Counted from the first letter of the stretch, positions 1 to 7,129 are shown. The stretch is DNA of 14,695 nucleotides from Flavobacteriales bacterium (GCA_024959975.1 JANXFM010000139.1:1-14695); one strand, 5' to 3'. The notes: generated from the sequence alone by a model not told the origin. Program-made: numbers and translations.

Positions 1-961
1 TCCACGTTTTGTTGGTTACTAAATTACCCGACCAGGAGTGTGCTAATTCATGAGCAATAAGTGAAGTTAATGAGCGATCACCGGCCAAAATAGTTGGCGT
101 AACAAAAGTCAAACGTGGGTTTTCCATTCCTCCAAAAGGAAAGCTCGGTGGAAGTATTAACATATCGTATCTGTCCCAGGCATATTTACCGTACATCTCT
201 TCAGCAATTGTAAGCATATCTTCCGTTTCGGCAAATTCATAAGCAGCTTTTCCAATTATTTCAGGTTCTGCGTAAATTCCCGTGTGCTCACCTAAAGCTT
301 GAAACATCAGATCTCCCACGCCAAGTGCCATTAAATAGGCAGGAATGGCTTGTTCCATTTTGAAGTTGTATATGCCCTCATCATTTTTTTCAGTTGGGTT
401 TTCAGCGCTCATCACCGCTAATAAACCCTTAGGCACTTTCACTTTAGCAGTATAACTAAATCGTACACCGGGCGAATCCTGACAAGGAATCCAGGTTCGG
501 GCTAAAATAGCTTGTGACTGTGTAAATAAAAATGGATGTTTTTTCCCGGCAGTTTGTCTTGGATCTAACCATTGCAAAGCTTTTGATCCTGGGGCGCTCC
601 GGTAGAATATCGAAACCTCTTTAGTATCTTTTTCAATATCTATGATTAGTGCTTGGCCTAGAATGGAGTCTTTTTTACTCAGGATAAAATTGCAATGATT
701 TCCGGCATTTATAACACTATCGATAATTAACCCATTTGCATCCAGAATAAGTTCTCTACTCCCGTTTTTATTTTCAATTTGATATTGGGCTACACCCGAG
801 ATTACTTCTTTATCAAAATCAACTTCCACATCTAAATCCAAATGTGTAGTTACCACATCGTGTGGTTCTGAAAAACTATGTAGATCCACGCGCAAGTCTT
901 TTTTAGAACTACAAGCTAGGAACAACAAGGAAAAGGAAAATATGCTGATAATTTGATTCAT
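1..961 (-). CDS. M1 family metallopeptidase (aminopeptidase, leukotriene A4 hydrolase-like), lipoprotein, 3' end outside window
   Basis: Zinc aminopeptidase of family M1, which removes N-terminal residues from peptides; probably attached to a membrane facing the periplasm. Only the first 320 residues are present, about half of the family's usual ~600, because the reading frame runs off the window edge. The N-terminus is a lipoprotein signal peptide with lipobox LFLAC and lipidated Cys17. The exopeptidase substrate motif GGMEN lies at about 277-281 and the zinc motif HELAH at 304-308, followed by SWSGNLVTN. The second zinc-binding glutamate would lie just past the edge. The ATG at 961 was chosen because the signal peptide begins there. 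The upstream S41 gene on the same strand ends 104 bases away; a weak -7-like TAAATTTA at 1008-1015 could give it a separate promoter. Family assignment is firm; substrate is unknown. Confidence 0.93.
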   Translation of the reverse strand, partial: MNQIISIFSFSLLFLACSSKKDLRVDLHSFSEPHDVVTTHLDLDVEVDFDKEVISGVAQYQIENKNGSRELILDANGLIIDSVINAGNHCNFILSKKDSILGQALIIDIEKDTKEVSIFYRSAPGSKALQWLDPRQTAGKKHPFLFTQSQAILARTWIPCQDSPGVRFSYTAKVKVPKGLLAVMSAENPTEKNDEGIYNFKMEQAIPAYLMALGVGDLMFQALGEHTGIYAEPEIIGKAAYEFAETEDMLTIAEEMYGKYAWDRYDMLILPPSFPFGGMENPRLTFVTPTILAGDRSLTSLIAHELAHSWSGNLVTNKTW

Positions 962-1065
962 AAATATTTTTTAAGGAAGACTAATGTAGGGGAATACTTT
1001 ATCGTTATAAATTTACAATTTAATGCCTAAATAATACTGGACTCACAACTTCTTAGCAAATTACA

Positions 1066-2667
1066 TTATTTAGCATAAAAAAGTTCCAAAGCCTTCTCCG
1101 TCATGGAATCGTTTTCATTAATTGCTCTGTAAAAGCCTTCATCATTCCATTCCTGGCGAGCAATAAATGCTTTTAATCGCATTTTAATCCATGGTTTAGA
1201 ATTTTCTATTTCAGATTTGGTGCCTATGATTCCTTTGGCTTCAGTAGCATCAAGGAAATCTTTAAATAAACTTCCCTTAATCTTAAATTTGGAGTGAAAT
1301 TCGGCTGCACTTTTATATTTCTTGAGCTGATCTCTATGAACATCCACATAGTCAAAAGCAAAAGTCCTCATCATATTTTCAGCCAACACATCGTATAACC
1401 AATCCGAGCGCCCTGTAGTGTCAAGTGGAATAAAATAATCAGGATATATCCCTCCTCCACCATAAACAACACGACCTTCGTCGGTATAGAATTTCAATGA
1501 ATCTGCAACTTTAACGCTATCCTCATGATAAAGTTCTCCATTGTAGTAACGATTTGATGATTCCTGATTATAAGCTCCAGTATTATCGGTATAAGGTTTT
1601 TGTATAGACCTTCCTGAAGGCGTATAATACCTTGCAGTCGTTAGTCTAAAAGCCGAACCATCTGTCATTTGACTTTGTTCCTGAACCAAACCTTTACCAA
1701 AGGTCCTTCGTCCAATGATAATTCCTCTATCATGATCTTGAATAGCTCCAGCAACAATTTCGCTTGCCGAAGCCGAGCCTTCATCAATTAATACAACGAC
1801 TTCTTCATTTTGAAATCCACCATGGTACGTAGATTTGTATACCTGTTTGTTGCGAGAGTTTCCTTCAGTGTAAACAATTATTTTTCCGCTTGAAAGAAAT
1901 TCATCCACCATATTAATGGCTGCAGAAAGGTAGCCTCCCGGGTTAGAGCGTAAATCAAGAATGAGCTTTTTCATCCCTTTGCGTTTTAAACCATCCAAAG
2001 CAGTGATAAACTCTTTATCCGTAGTTCCTGAAAAACGATTGACCTTAACATAACCGATTTCTTTATCTACCATATAAGACACATCAACACTGGTAATGGG
2101 GATCTTGTCACGAATGATATTAAACTCTAAAAGTCGATCAATATTTTTTCGTTTTATAAAGAGTAAGACCTCTGTTCCTTTATCGCCTTTAAGTGTTTTT
2201 AAAACATCCTTGTTGGTAAAGCCAACTCCGGCAACATTCATTGTATCCACCCTAACAATTTTATCGCCTGCACGAATTCCTTGTCTTTGAGAAGGCCCTC
2301 CGGAAATAGGACTAATGACGACGATAGTATCTTTGATAATTTGAAACTCTACGCCAATACCTTCAAAATTACCTTGCATGCTTTCTGTGATGTCCTGAAG
2401 TTCTTCAAGTGGAATGTAGCTCGAATGTGGATCTAAACTTTCCAAAGTATTTGTAATTACCTCTTCTTGCAAACTATCAAGATCTATAGCATCGACATAA
2501 TTGTACTCCAAATAACTTAATAGCTCTACGAGCTTTGGGAACTGTCCTGTATTGTTGATTTGTAAGTATTGAGTAGGACCGGATAAATATTTGCCCAAAT
2601 ACATTCCCAAAGCAAGTATGAAGAGTATGAAAAATGGATTTTTTATTGACGACTTTCTAGAGCTCAT
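1066..2667 (-). CDS. S41 family C-terminal processing serine protease with PDZ domain
   Basis: CtpA/Prc-type protease that cleaves near the C-termini of periplasmic or envelope proteins. The 533-residue form starts at the ATG at 2667. A longer frame from a GTG at 2706 is possible, but it adds only 13 residues inside the deaminase gene. Order of parts: a single N-terminal membrane anchor (about 10-30); a PDZ domain (about 92-170) with GIGVEF and a GIRAGDKI loop; then the S41 core. The core shows LDLRSNPGGYL (about 237-247), DEGSASASEI with catalytic Ser300, and FGKG with general base Lys325; the 25-residue Ser-Lys spacing matches E. coli Prc. The C-terminal ~180 residues are less conserved. 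The start overlaps the end of the dCMP deaminase gene by 11 bases, so the two are probably co-transcribed and translationally coupled. Substrate unknown. Confidence 0.95.
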   Translation of the reverse strand: MSSRKSSIKNPFFILFILALGMYLGKYLSGPTQYLQINNTGQFPKLVELLSYLEYNYVDAIDLDSLQEEVITNTLESLDPHSSYIPLEELQDITESMQGNFEGIGVEFQIIKDTIVVISPISGGPSQRQGIRAGDKIVRVDTMNVAGVGFTNKDVLKTLKGDKGTEVLLFIKRKNIDRLLEFNIIRDKIPITSVDVSYMVDKEIGYVKVNRFSGTTDKEFITALDGLKRKGMKKLILDLRSNPGGYLSAAINMVDEFLSSGKIIVYTEGNSRNKQVYKSTYHGGFQNEEVVVLIDEGSASASEIVAGAIQDHDRGIIIGRRTFGKGLVQEQSQMTDGSAFRLTTARYYTPSGRSIQKPYTDNTGAYNQESSNRYYNGELYHEDSVKVADSLKFYTDEGRVVYGGGGIYPDYFIPLDTTGRSDWLYDVLAENMMRTFAFDYVDVHRDQLKKYKSAAEFHSKFKIKGSLFKDFLDATEAKGIIGTKSEIENSKPWIKMRLKAFIARQEWNDEGFYRAINENDSMTEKALELFYAK

Positions 2668-3115
2668 TATGTATTTTTTCCAAAGGAATATGTGATACTT
2701 TAACACCGGCTTTCACAAGAAAATCAACGCCTTCAGTATCTTTGTATTTATGAATAAAAACAACTCTTTTAATTCCCGATTGGTGAATGAGTTTGCTACA
2801 ATCTTTGCACGGCGAAAGTGTTTGATATAAAGTGGCTCCTTCGGCACTTTGCGTTGAACGGGCAACTTTTAAAATCGCGTTGGCTTCTGCGTGTAACACA
2901 TACCACTTGGTAGTCCCTGAATCTGTTTCGCAAACATTTTCAAACCCTGTAGGAGTTCCGTTATATCCATCCGAAATTATCATACGATCTTTAACAATAA
3001 GCGCTCCTACCTGCTTACGTTCGCAGTAGGATAAATTTGCCCATTCCGATGCCATTTTTAAATAGGCTTTGTCGTATTTTAATTGCTTTTCATTATTTAC
3101 TTCTGTGTTGTGCAT
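2657..3115 (-). CDS. dCMP deaminase (deoxycytidylate deaminase, zinc-dependent)
   Basis: Cytosolic enzyme of the CMP/dCMP deaminase family, converting dCMP to dUMP and so supplying thymidylate synthesis. The 152-residue protein has the zinc-binding signature HAEANAI (His75, catalytic Glu77) and SPCKDCSKL (Cys103, Cys106). The stretch ISDGYNGTPTGFENVC is typical of dCMP deaminases as opposed to cytidine deaminases. I chose the ATG at 3115. The frame could be extended to a TTG at 3142, but that extension (YFYPRLIL) has no family likeness and contains a possible -7 promoter element. It is the first gene of a pair with the S41 protease, with an 11-base overlap. Its upstream region is the heptamer tandem repeat. 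Length and motifs are normal for Bacteroidota homologues. Confidence 0.94.
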   Translation of the reverse strand: MHNTEVNNEKQLKYDKAYLKMASEWANLSYCERKQVGALIVKDRMIISDGYNGTPTGFENVCETDSGTTKWYVLHAEANAILKVARSTQSAEGATLYQTLSPCKDCSKLIHQSGIKRVVFIHKYKDTEGVDFLVKAGVKVSHIPLEKIHNEL

Positions 3116-3131
3116 AAGAATCAATCTCGGG

Positions 3132-3139
3132 TAAAAATA
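3132..3139 (-). promoter_or_regulatory. possible -7 element for the dCMP deaminase / S41 protease pair
   Basis: On the minus strand this reads TATTTTTA, seven of eight positions of the Bacteroidota consensus TAnnTTTG, 16 bases before the chosen ATG. A TTTG (complement of 3155-3158) lies 15 bases further upstream, inside the one divergent unit of the heptamer array; that spacing is shorter than the usual ~19-21. Tentative. Confidence 0.3.
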
Positions 3140-3148
3140 CAATTTTTA

Positions 3149-3211
3149 AAGTACCAAATATTAAGTATTAAGTACCAAGTATTAAGTACAAAGTATCAAG
3201 TATTAAGTCCG
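3149..3211. repeat. heptamer tandem repeat array (unit AAGTAYY, about nine copies)
   Basis: Read from 3149 in steps of seven, the plus strand gives AAGTACC, AAATATT, AAGTATT, AAGTACC, AAGTATT, AAGTACA, AAGTATC, AAGTATT and AAGTCCG. That is nine contiguous units with no change of phase, six of them AAGTA followed by a pyrimidine pair. A second heptamer pair, CGCACCT-AGCACCT, follows at 3219-3232. The array lies between the end of the methyltransferase gene and the start of the dCMP deaminase gene, both on the minus strand. Short 7-bp arrays are known from other bacteria (for example the STRR elements of cyanobacteria); I believe similar AAGTATC-type strings occur in other Bacteroidota genomes, but I cannot verify that here. 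Confidence 0.85.
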
Positions 3212-3218
3212 GAAACTT

Positions 3219-3232
3219 CGCACCTAGCACCT
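3219..3232. repeat. second heptamer pair (CGCACCT, AGCACCT)
   Basis: Two adjacent 7-bp units differing at one position, eight bases after the main heptamer array and of quite different base composition. Two copies alone would be unremarkable; the matching unit length next to a nine-copy heptamer array makes a shared mechanism plausible. Confidence 0.5.
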
Positions 3233-3247
3233 AATCAGTTATTAACA

Positions 3248-3988
3248 TTACCTTCCCTTAACGTGGAGTATTTTTGTTTTCTTTTTTAAGGTTTTAAGCA
3301 CTAGGGTAATGCATCCACTTACTAATAATGCGTATGCCCAAAAATCATCTAATCGCCATACATTATTACGAACGTAATTTTCAATTAAATCAAATAAGGC
3401 AAAGCTAAAAAACAAAGCAAAGAACCCACTATATTCTCTTTTGAGTACATTTTTGAGCGAGAAGTACAACTCTGGTTTTTTCCACCCTCTTAAACGAGGA
3501 ATGAAAATAGGCGTTTCCATAGTCCATTTAAGATAAGGTTCTCCGTACTTATTCCTCAAGAAATTTTCTTCTGCAAAGATAATTCGTTCATAATACATCC
3601 AGAAACACATAATATATAATATACTAAACCAATGGACATCAATAAATAATATGATAGCAAACCACATAAAGAAGTTTCCTAAATACAAAGGGTTGCGCAT
3701 GATGCTGTACATTCCTTTGGTGTTCAGTTCATCCGCAACTTGTCCTTGGGTGTTTCTACCGGAAGTTCCTTTAGGTGTGTAGCCTAAAGTGATGGCTCTA
3801 ATGATTTGTCCAAAAAGCCCTATTACCAAACAAAAAATTTCGAATATTAAATGATGCTCTTCTTTACCCAGAAAGTGGATATTATAGAGGTAAATTACTA
3901 ATCCAACTACTGCAAATGGTATAGGTAGATTAGATCGGTATTTAAATAATTTATTTCCCTGTTGATTAAGTTCTTCTATAAGTGCCAT
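3248..3988 (-). CDS. isoprenylcysteine carboxyl methyltransferase (ICMT)-like membrane methyltransferase
   Basis: Integral membrane protein of 246 residues resembling the ICMT / phospholipid methyltransferase superfamily, which moves a methyl group from S-adenosylmethionine to a lipid-side substrate. Hydrophobic segments lie at about 22-40, 48-68, 101-118, 120-136, 186-203 and 216-231. The family core is KGMYSIMRNPLYLGNF (91-106), where the RNPLY segment corresponds to the RHPxY SAM-binding motif, followed by AEENFL and YGEPYLKW (139-155). Bacteria mostly lack prenylated CaaX proteins, so the substrate is probably a lipid or a small molecule; that is inference. It is transcribed divergently from the biotin carrier gene, 68 bases separating the two starts. 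Family level is likely; function is unknown. Confidence 0.8.
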   Translation of the reverse strand: MALIEELNQQGNKLFKYRSNLPIPFAVVGLVIYLYNIHFLGKEEHHLIFEIFCLVIGLFGQIIRAITLGYTPKGTSGRNTQGQVADELNTKGMYSIMRNPLYLGNFFMWFAIILFIDVHWFSILYIMCFWMYYERIIFAEENFLRNKYGEPYLKWTMETPIFIPRLRGWKKPELYFSLKNVLKREYSGFFALFFSFALFDLIENYVRNNVWRLDDFWAYALLVSGCITLVLKTLKKKTKILHVKGR

Positions 3989-3997
3989 CTTTTTTTC

Positions 3998-4030
3998 TTT
4001 GAATAGGTTGACTAAAATAGGCTATCTTTG
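3998..4030 (+). promoter_or_regulatory. Bacteroidota-type promoter for the biotin carboxyl carrier gene
   Basis: TTTG at 3998-4001, then a 21-base spacer, then TATCTTTG at 4023-4030, an exact match to TAnnTTTG. Transcription would begin near 4037, leaving about 20 untranslated bases before the ATG at 4057. Best promoter match in the window. Confidence 0.7.
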
Positions 4031-4045
4031 GCATATATAATCAAA
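4012..4045 (-). promoter_or_regulatory. divergent promoter for the ICMT-like methyltransferase, overlapping the opposite promoter
   Basis: On the minus strand, TTTG (complement of 4042-4045), a 22-base spacer, then TATTTTAG (complement of 4012-4019), six of eight matches to TAnnTTTG. It lies across the plus-strand promoter, so the polymerase could not occupy both at once. The plus-strand TTTG at 3998-4001 falls in the leader of this gene. Confidence 0.45.
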
Positions 4046-4056
4046 GCTTGCTCAAT

Positions 4057-4560
4057 ATGTATAAGGCAAAAGTCGAAGAACAGATTTTTGAGTTTGAATT
4101 TTCTGATCAAAAGGCATTAAAAGGAACCGTAAATGGTGAAGCTTTTGACATGAATCTGGCGAAGCAAGGTTCGGTTCATCATGTCATACATAATAATCGT
4201 TCTTATACGATTGAATTAGCACATTTTAATAAGGAGGATAAATCTTGTGTGCTTAAAGTAAATAATCAAGAATTGAAAGTTTCTATTGAAGACCGGTTTG
4301 ACTTACTTCTTCACAAGTTAGGAATGGATAATATGAGTACCCAAAAGGTGAATGAGGTAAAAGCACCTATGCCCGGTTTGCTTTTAAATGTTATGGTAAA
4401 GCCCGGTAATCAAGTTTTCAAAGGTGATAACCTGCTTGTTTTAGAGGCGATGAAAATGGAAAATATGATTAAGTCACCTACTGATGGAGTTGTGAAATCA
4501 ATTGAAGTTGAGAAATCTAGTGCTGTAGATAAAAATCAAGTTTTGATAAAATTTGAGTAA
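4057..4560 (+). CDS. biotin carboxyl carrier protein (acyl-CoA carboxylase biotinyl subunit)
   Basis: Small cytosolic carrier of 167 residues whose biotin shuttles a carboxyl group in an acetyl- or propionyl-CoA carboxylase. The C-terminal biotinyl domain (about 98-167) opens with VKAPMPGLL and carries the biotinylation motif EAMKMENM with target Lys133. The N-terminal ~95 residues form a beta-rich region typical of the Bacteroidota biotin/lipoyl carrier proteins, without the Ala/Pro-rich linker of E. coli AccB. The ATG at 4057 is preferred over an in-frame TTG at 4048; the promoter lies just upstream. No biotin carboxylase or carboxyltransferase gene is next to it, so its partner enzyme must be encoded elsewhere or beyond this neighbourhood. 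The stop codon lies four bases from the stop of the convergent lipoprotein gene. Confidence 0.92.
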   Translation: MYKAKVEEQIFEFEFSDQKALKGTVNGEAFDMNLAKQGSVHHVIHNNRSYTIELAHFNKEDKSCVLKVNNQELKVSIEDRFDLLLHKLGMDNMSTQKVNEVKAPMPGLLLNVMVKPGNQVFKGDNLLVLEAMKMENMIKSPTDGVVKSIEVEKSSAVDKNQVLIKFE

Positions 4561-4564
4561 GCAT

Positions 4565-5056
4565 TTACAACCCTTTAACAAGCCAGGCCAAAGATGTGCC
4601 ACCCAAACTTTTTGCTAAACTTTTTAATCGATCAGAAAAAGTCTTATTCATAGGGTCATAAGGAACCAAAATCGGGTTTCCTAAACTATCCGTTTGATAA
4701 AGGCTTTCTGTATTTATATGATTTGAGATAGAATCGTATGGCATTCCAAAATAAAATCCATAAAGGCTATTATCTTCCAGAGGATTTGAGAATTTCATAG
4801 CTTCTTTTACCCCTTGTTTTAATTGCCTGATAACCACATTGTTTTGTGGGTCTATTTTCAGATACGAAACATCATCAGCAAAAAAAGTTGCCGGATAAGG
4901 ATCATCATGCACATCTGCATATAATATAAAATCGCTTATTTCTATAATGCGACAAACTACCAATGTACCATCTCTGAGATGAAGCGTATCTTGTCCTTGA
5001 ACCTGGCAACCAAGTAAAAACACTCCAAATAGGTGTATGTAAAGTAGTTTTTTCAC
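4565..5056 (-). CDS. small lipoprotein of unknown function
   Basis: I do not recognise a named family. The 163-residue product begins with a signal peptide whose hydrophobic core ends in LLGC, a lipobox with Cys17; cleavage by signal peptidase I near VQGQ is a less likely alternative. The next part, DTLHLRDGTLVVCRIIEIS, resembles the short beta-strand segment (a 'DTLxLKDG' opening) common in secreted Bacteroidota proteins of unknown function. The remainder is mixed and mostly soluble. The start is a GTG at 5056. It lies 51 bases after the sugar kinase gene on the same strand and could be read from that promoter; a TAAATTTA at 5061-5068 is a weak local candidate. Coding status is supported by the signal peptide and the uninterrupted frame. 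Confidence 0.75.
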   Translation of the reverse strand: MKKLLYIHLFGVFLLGCQVQGQDTLHLRDGTLVVCRIIEISDFILYADVHDDPYPATFFADDVSYLKIDPQNNVVIRQLKQGVKEAMKFSNPLEDNSLYGFYFGMPYDSISNHINTESLYQTDSLGNPILVPYDPMNKTFSDRLKSLAKSLGGTSLAWLVKGL

Positions 5057-5107
5057 CAGATAAATTTACGAATTTAGTTGTTGGTTGTGATATTTCTAAC
5101 AACTACA

Positions 5108-6037
5108 TCAATCAATCATCTTAATATCTACCTGAACCAAAGCTTTAAACTCCTCAATTCTATTGTTAAGAGCTTCCTGGCTTAAGTAAGCTATTTTATC
5201 CGTTCCGAATTTTTCAACGGTAAGTGATGCTAAAGCAGATCCGTAAATAATCGCTCGTTTCATATTACTAAAAGACAGATCTTTAGTTTTTGCCAGATAC
5301 CCAATAAATCCACCGGCAAAAGTATCACCCGCTCCGGTAGGATCGAAAACTTCTTCTAAAGGCAGTGCAGGAGCAAAGAAGCAATTTTCTTTTTTATCGA
5401 AAAGTAAAGCACCATGTTCCCCTTTTTTTATGATAAGATATTTAGGTCCCATTGATAAAATTTTGCGAGCCGCTTTAACCAATGAATATTCACCTGACAT
5501 TTGACGAGCTTCTTCATCATTAATAGTAAGCACATCGACCATACTAACAGTTTCCATAAGAGCATCCCATGCAATATCCATCCAGAAGTCCATCGTATCC
5601 ATGACCACGAGCTTAGGTCTAGTCTTTAATTGAGTAAGGACTTTACTTTGAACTGTAGGATCTAGGTTTCCAAGCATTAAAAATTCGCAATTCTGATAGC
5701 TTTCCGGAACTATAGGGTCGAAGTCAGCCAACACATTTAGTTCGGTAGCTAAAGTATCTCGGCTATTCATGTCGGTATGGTACTTGCCTTCCCAAAAGAA
5801 GGTTTGTCCTCCTTTAACCTCTTGAATACCTTCAGTATTCATTTTGTGGTCTTTAAGGATTTTACGGTATTTCTCAGGGAAGTCTTCTCCGATAACCGAC
5901 ACGATATTTAACTGATCGGTAAAATATGAAGAAGCAATTCCAATATATGTTCCGGCTCCTCCTAAAATTTTATCTGTTTTACCAAATGGAGTTTCGATTT
6001 TATCGAAAGCAACCGTTCCAACGATTAATAAACTCAT
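5108..6037 (-). CDS. PfkB family carbohydrate/nucleoside kinase
   Basis: Cytosolic ATP-dependent kinase of the ribokinase/PfkB fold, 309 residues, phosphorylating a sugar, sugar acid or nucleoside. Residues 1-11 form the first strand (SLLIVGTVAFD). A glycine-rich substrate segment GGAGTYIG lies at 26-33. The PfkB signature 2, DPTGAGDTFAGGF, lies at 232-244 with catalytic base Asp238 and the anion hole in TGAG. LTINDEEA (170-177) is the region before the ATP site. The ATG at 6037 is chosen because the protein then begins directly with the first strand; seven extra residues upstream (from 6058) have no likeness and overlap the promoter. It may be co-transcribed with the downstream lipoprotein gene. 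The exact substrate cannot be read from the sequence; the adenosine kinase / ribokinase side of the family is most likely. Confidence 0.88.
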   Translation of the reverse strand: MSLLIVGTVAFDKIETPFGKTDKILGGAGTYIGIASSYFTDQLNIVSVIGEDFPEKYRKILKDHKMNTEGIQEVKGGQTFFWEGKYHTDMNSRDTLATELNVLADFDPIVPESYQNCEFLMLGNLDPTVQSKVLTQLKTRPKLVVMDTMDFWMDIAWDALMETVSMVDVLTINDEEARQMSGEYSLVKAARKILSMGPKYLIIKKGEHGALLFDKKENCFFAPALPLEEVFDPTGAGDTFAGGFIGYLAKTKDLSFSNMKRAIIYGSALASLTVEKFGTDKIAYLSQEALNNRIEEFKALVQVDIKMID

Positions 6038-6055
6038 CTTACAATGTTTTTTTTG

Positions 6056-6063
6056 CAAATATA
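6056..6063 (-). promoter_or_regulatory. -7 promoter element of the PfkB kinase gene
   Basis: The minus strand reads TATATTTG, an exact match to TAnnTTTG, 18 bases before the ATG at 6037. A TTTC (complement of 6087-6090), 23 bases upstream, is the nearest candidate for the -33 element. The position argues against a start at 6058. Confidence 0.6.
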
Positions 6064-6162
6064 TTCTTTAATAATGGGAATCTTATGAAAGGGGTTTCAA
6101 TTGGACCTTATTGATTAATTTTTCATTCATCACTAATTTTATATGCCGAAAGAATAAAACAG

Positions 6163-6254
6163 ATTATTTCTATAGAATAATTGCAACTATAATCACATTA
6201 AGCAACTAACAATCAGTTGACAATAAGCTTAAATTTTCGTAAATTGACAATAAG
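6163..6254. promoter_or_regulatory. repeat-rich divergent control region (near-palindrome plus direct repeats)
   Basis: Between the PfkB and universal stress protein genes lie three small structures. A near-palindrome at 6163-6181 is ATTATT, one extra T, then CTATAGAATAAT. An inverted pair CAACT / AGTTG spans 6203-6219. Two exact 11-base direct copies of TTGACAATAAG begin at 6217 and 6244, 27 bases apart. Any of these could be a regulator binding site; none matches an operator I can name. A weak promoter for the plus-strand gene may use TTG at 6244-6246 and TAGGTTTA at 6272-6279, with a spacer of 25 bases, longer than usual. Confidence 0.35.
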
Positions 6255-6298
6255 AATTTTTAATTATTTAGTAGGTTTAATGTATAAATTATAGGCTT

Positions 6299-7111
6299 AT
6301 GAGACTTAAACGTTTACTAGTACCCAGCGATTTTTCGAAGATTTCTCTTGCCGCTTTAAACGATGCCGTTGTTTTGGCTACTCATTCAAAATTAGATTTA
6401 TATCACTTACATGTTGTAGACAACCAAAAGCAAGTTGATAAGGCAAGAACCGAATTAAAGATAATTTCCAATAAAATTTTAGCTGAGCACAATGTGGAAG
6501 TAAAAAACCTTGTTCGTATTGGTGAATTCATGAAATCTATCGGAGACGTAGCTTGTGAAATTGAAGCTGATCTTGTTATTATGGGGACGCACGGATTGAA
6601 GGGGATGCAATGGTTTACGGGAAGTAATGCTATGCGAATCCTAGCAAATTGCAAAGCACCTATATTAATTAGTCAACAATCAAGAGATAGTCTTGTGCAA
6701 CTTATCGTTGTACCATTAGACTCGCGTTTAGAAACTAGACAGAAGTTAGATGTTTCTATAAAACTAGCGGCGGCATATCAAGCTAGAATTCATTTATTGA
6801 TTAAGCGCGACAAAGATTCATTGCCAACGGACAAAGTAAATAGGATGATTAAACAAGTCGCAGATTACATTTCTGACCACAATGTAAAATACTCTTTAGA
6901 TTACACAGAAAATTCTATTACCCCTAACGTATTGCTTGATTTTGCCTACAAAGTAGGAGCCGATTTGATTACCATCATCAACTATCAAGAGGAAGTTTAT
7001 ACCGAATTATTTGGAGTATCGAGAGAACAAGAGCTTATTTCAAACAAATATCATATCCCGGTTTTATGTGTAAATGCTAAAAAGACTACAGAGATAATTA
7101 CGACGTATTAG
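6299..7111 (+). CDS. universal stress protein, two tandem Usp domains
   Basis: Cytosolic UspA-family protein of 270 residues with two Usp domains, a common form in Flavobacteriia. Domain 1 (about 1-127) begins KRLLVPSDFS with the conserved Asp11 and has the nucleotide-binding loop MGTHGLKG...GSNA (96-99 and 108-111), so it can probably bind ATP. Domain 2 (about 133-262) begins LIVVPLDS but in place of the loop reads IINYQEEVYTELFGVS, with no GxxG, so it is probably degenerate in nucleotide binding. Such proteins are usually induced by starvation or stress; the repeat-rich upstream region fits regulated expression. It stands alone as a transcription unit, with 210 bases before the next gene. 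The ATG at 6299 is followed directly by the first beta strand. Confidence 0.9.
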   Translation: MRLKRLLVPSDFSKISLAALNDAVVLATHSKLDLYHLHVVDNQKQVDKARTELKIISNKILAEHNVEVKNLVRIGEFMKSIGDVACEIEADLVIMGTHGLKGMQWFTGSNAMRILANCKAPILISQQSRDSLVQLIVVPLDSRLETRQKLDVSIKLAAAYQARIHLLIKRDKDSLPTDKVNRMIKQVADYISDHNVKYSLDYTENSITPNVLLDFAYKVGADLITIINYQEEVYTELFGVSREQELISNKYHIPVLCVNAKKTTEIITTY

Positions 7112-7129
7112 ATTGAAAAAAAGGGGCTA

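Noticed and set aside
1..961. Truncated M1 peptidase as a pseudogene
   Set aside because: The frame is open to the window edge with intact motifs; the truncation comes only from where the window stops.
3149..3232. CRISPR array
   Set aside because: Units are seven bases and contiguous with no spacers, and there are no cas genes nearby.
3083..3289. Plus-strand 68-codon open frame with the repeated peptide KYQVLS across the intergenic gap
   Set aside because: Its repetition is just the heptamer DNA array read in frame (three units give seven codons); it is antisense to the deaminase start and has no recognisable domain.
4905..5102. Alternate minus-strand frame of 65 codons at the start of the small lipoprotein gene
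   Set aside because: It overlaps the signal-peptide-bearing frame, has no signal or domain features, and lacks any upstream element better than the accepted gene.
6217..6254. Direct repeats TTGACAATAAG as target-site duplication or attachment site
   Set aside because: Only 16 bases separate the copies, with no transposase, integrase or tRNA in the window.
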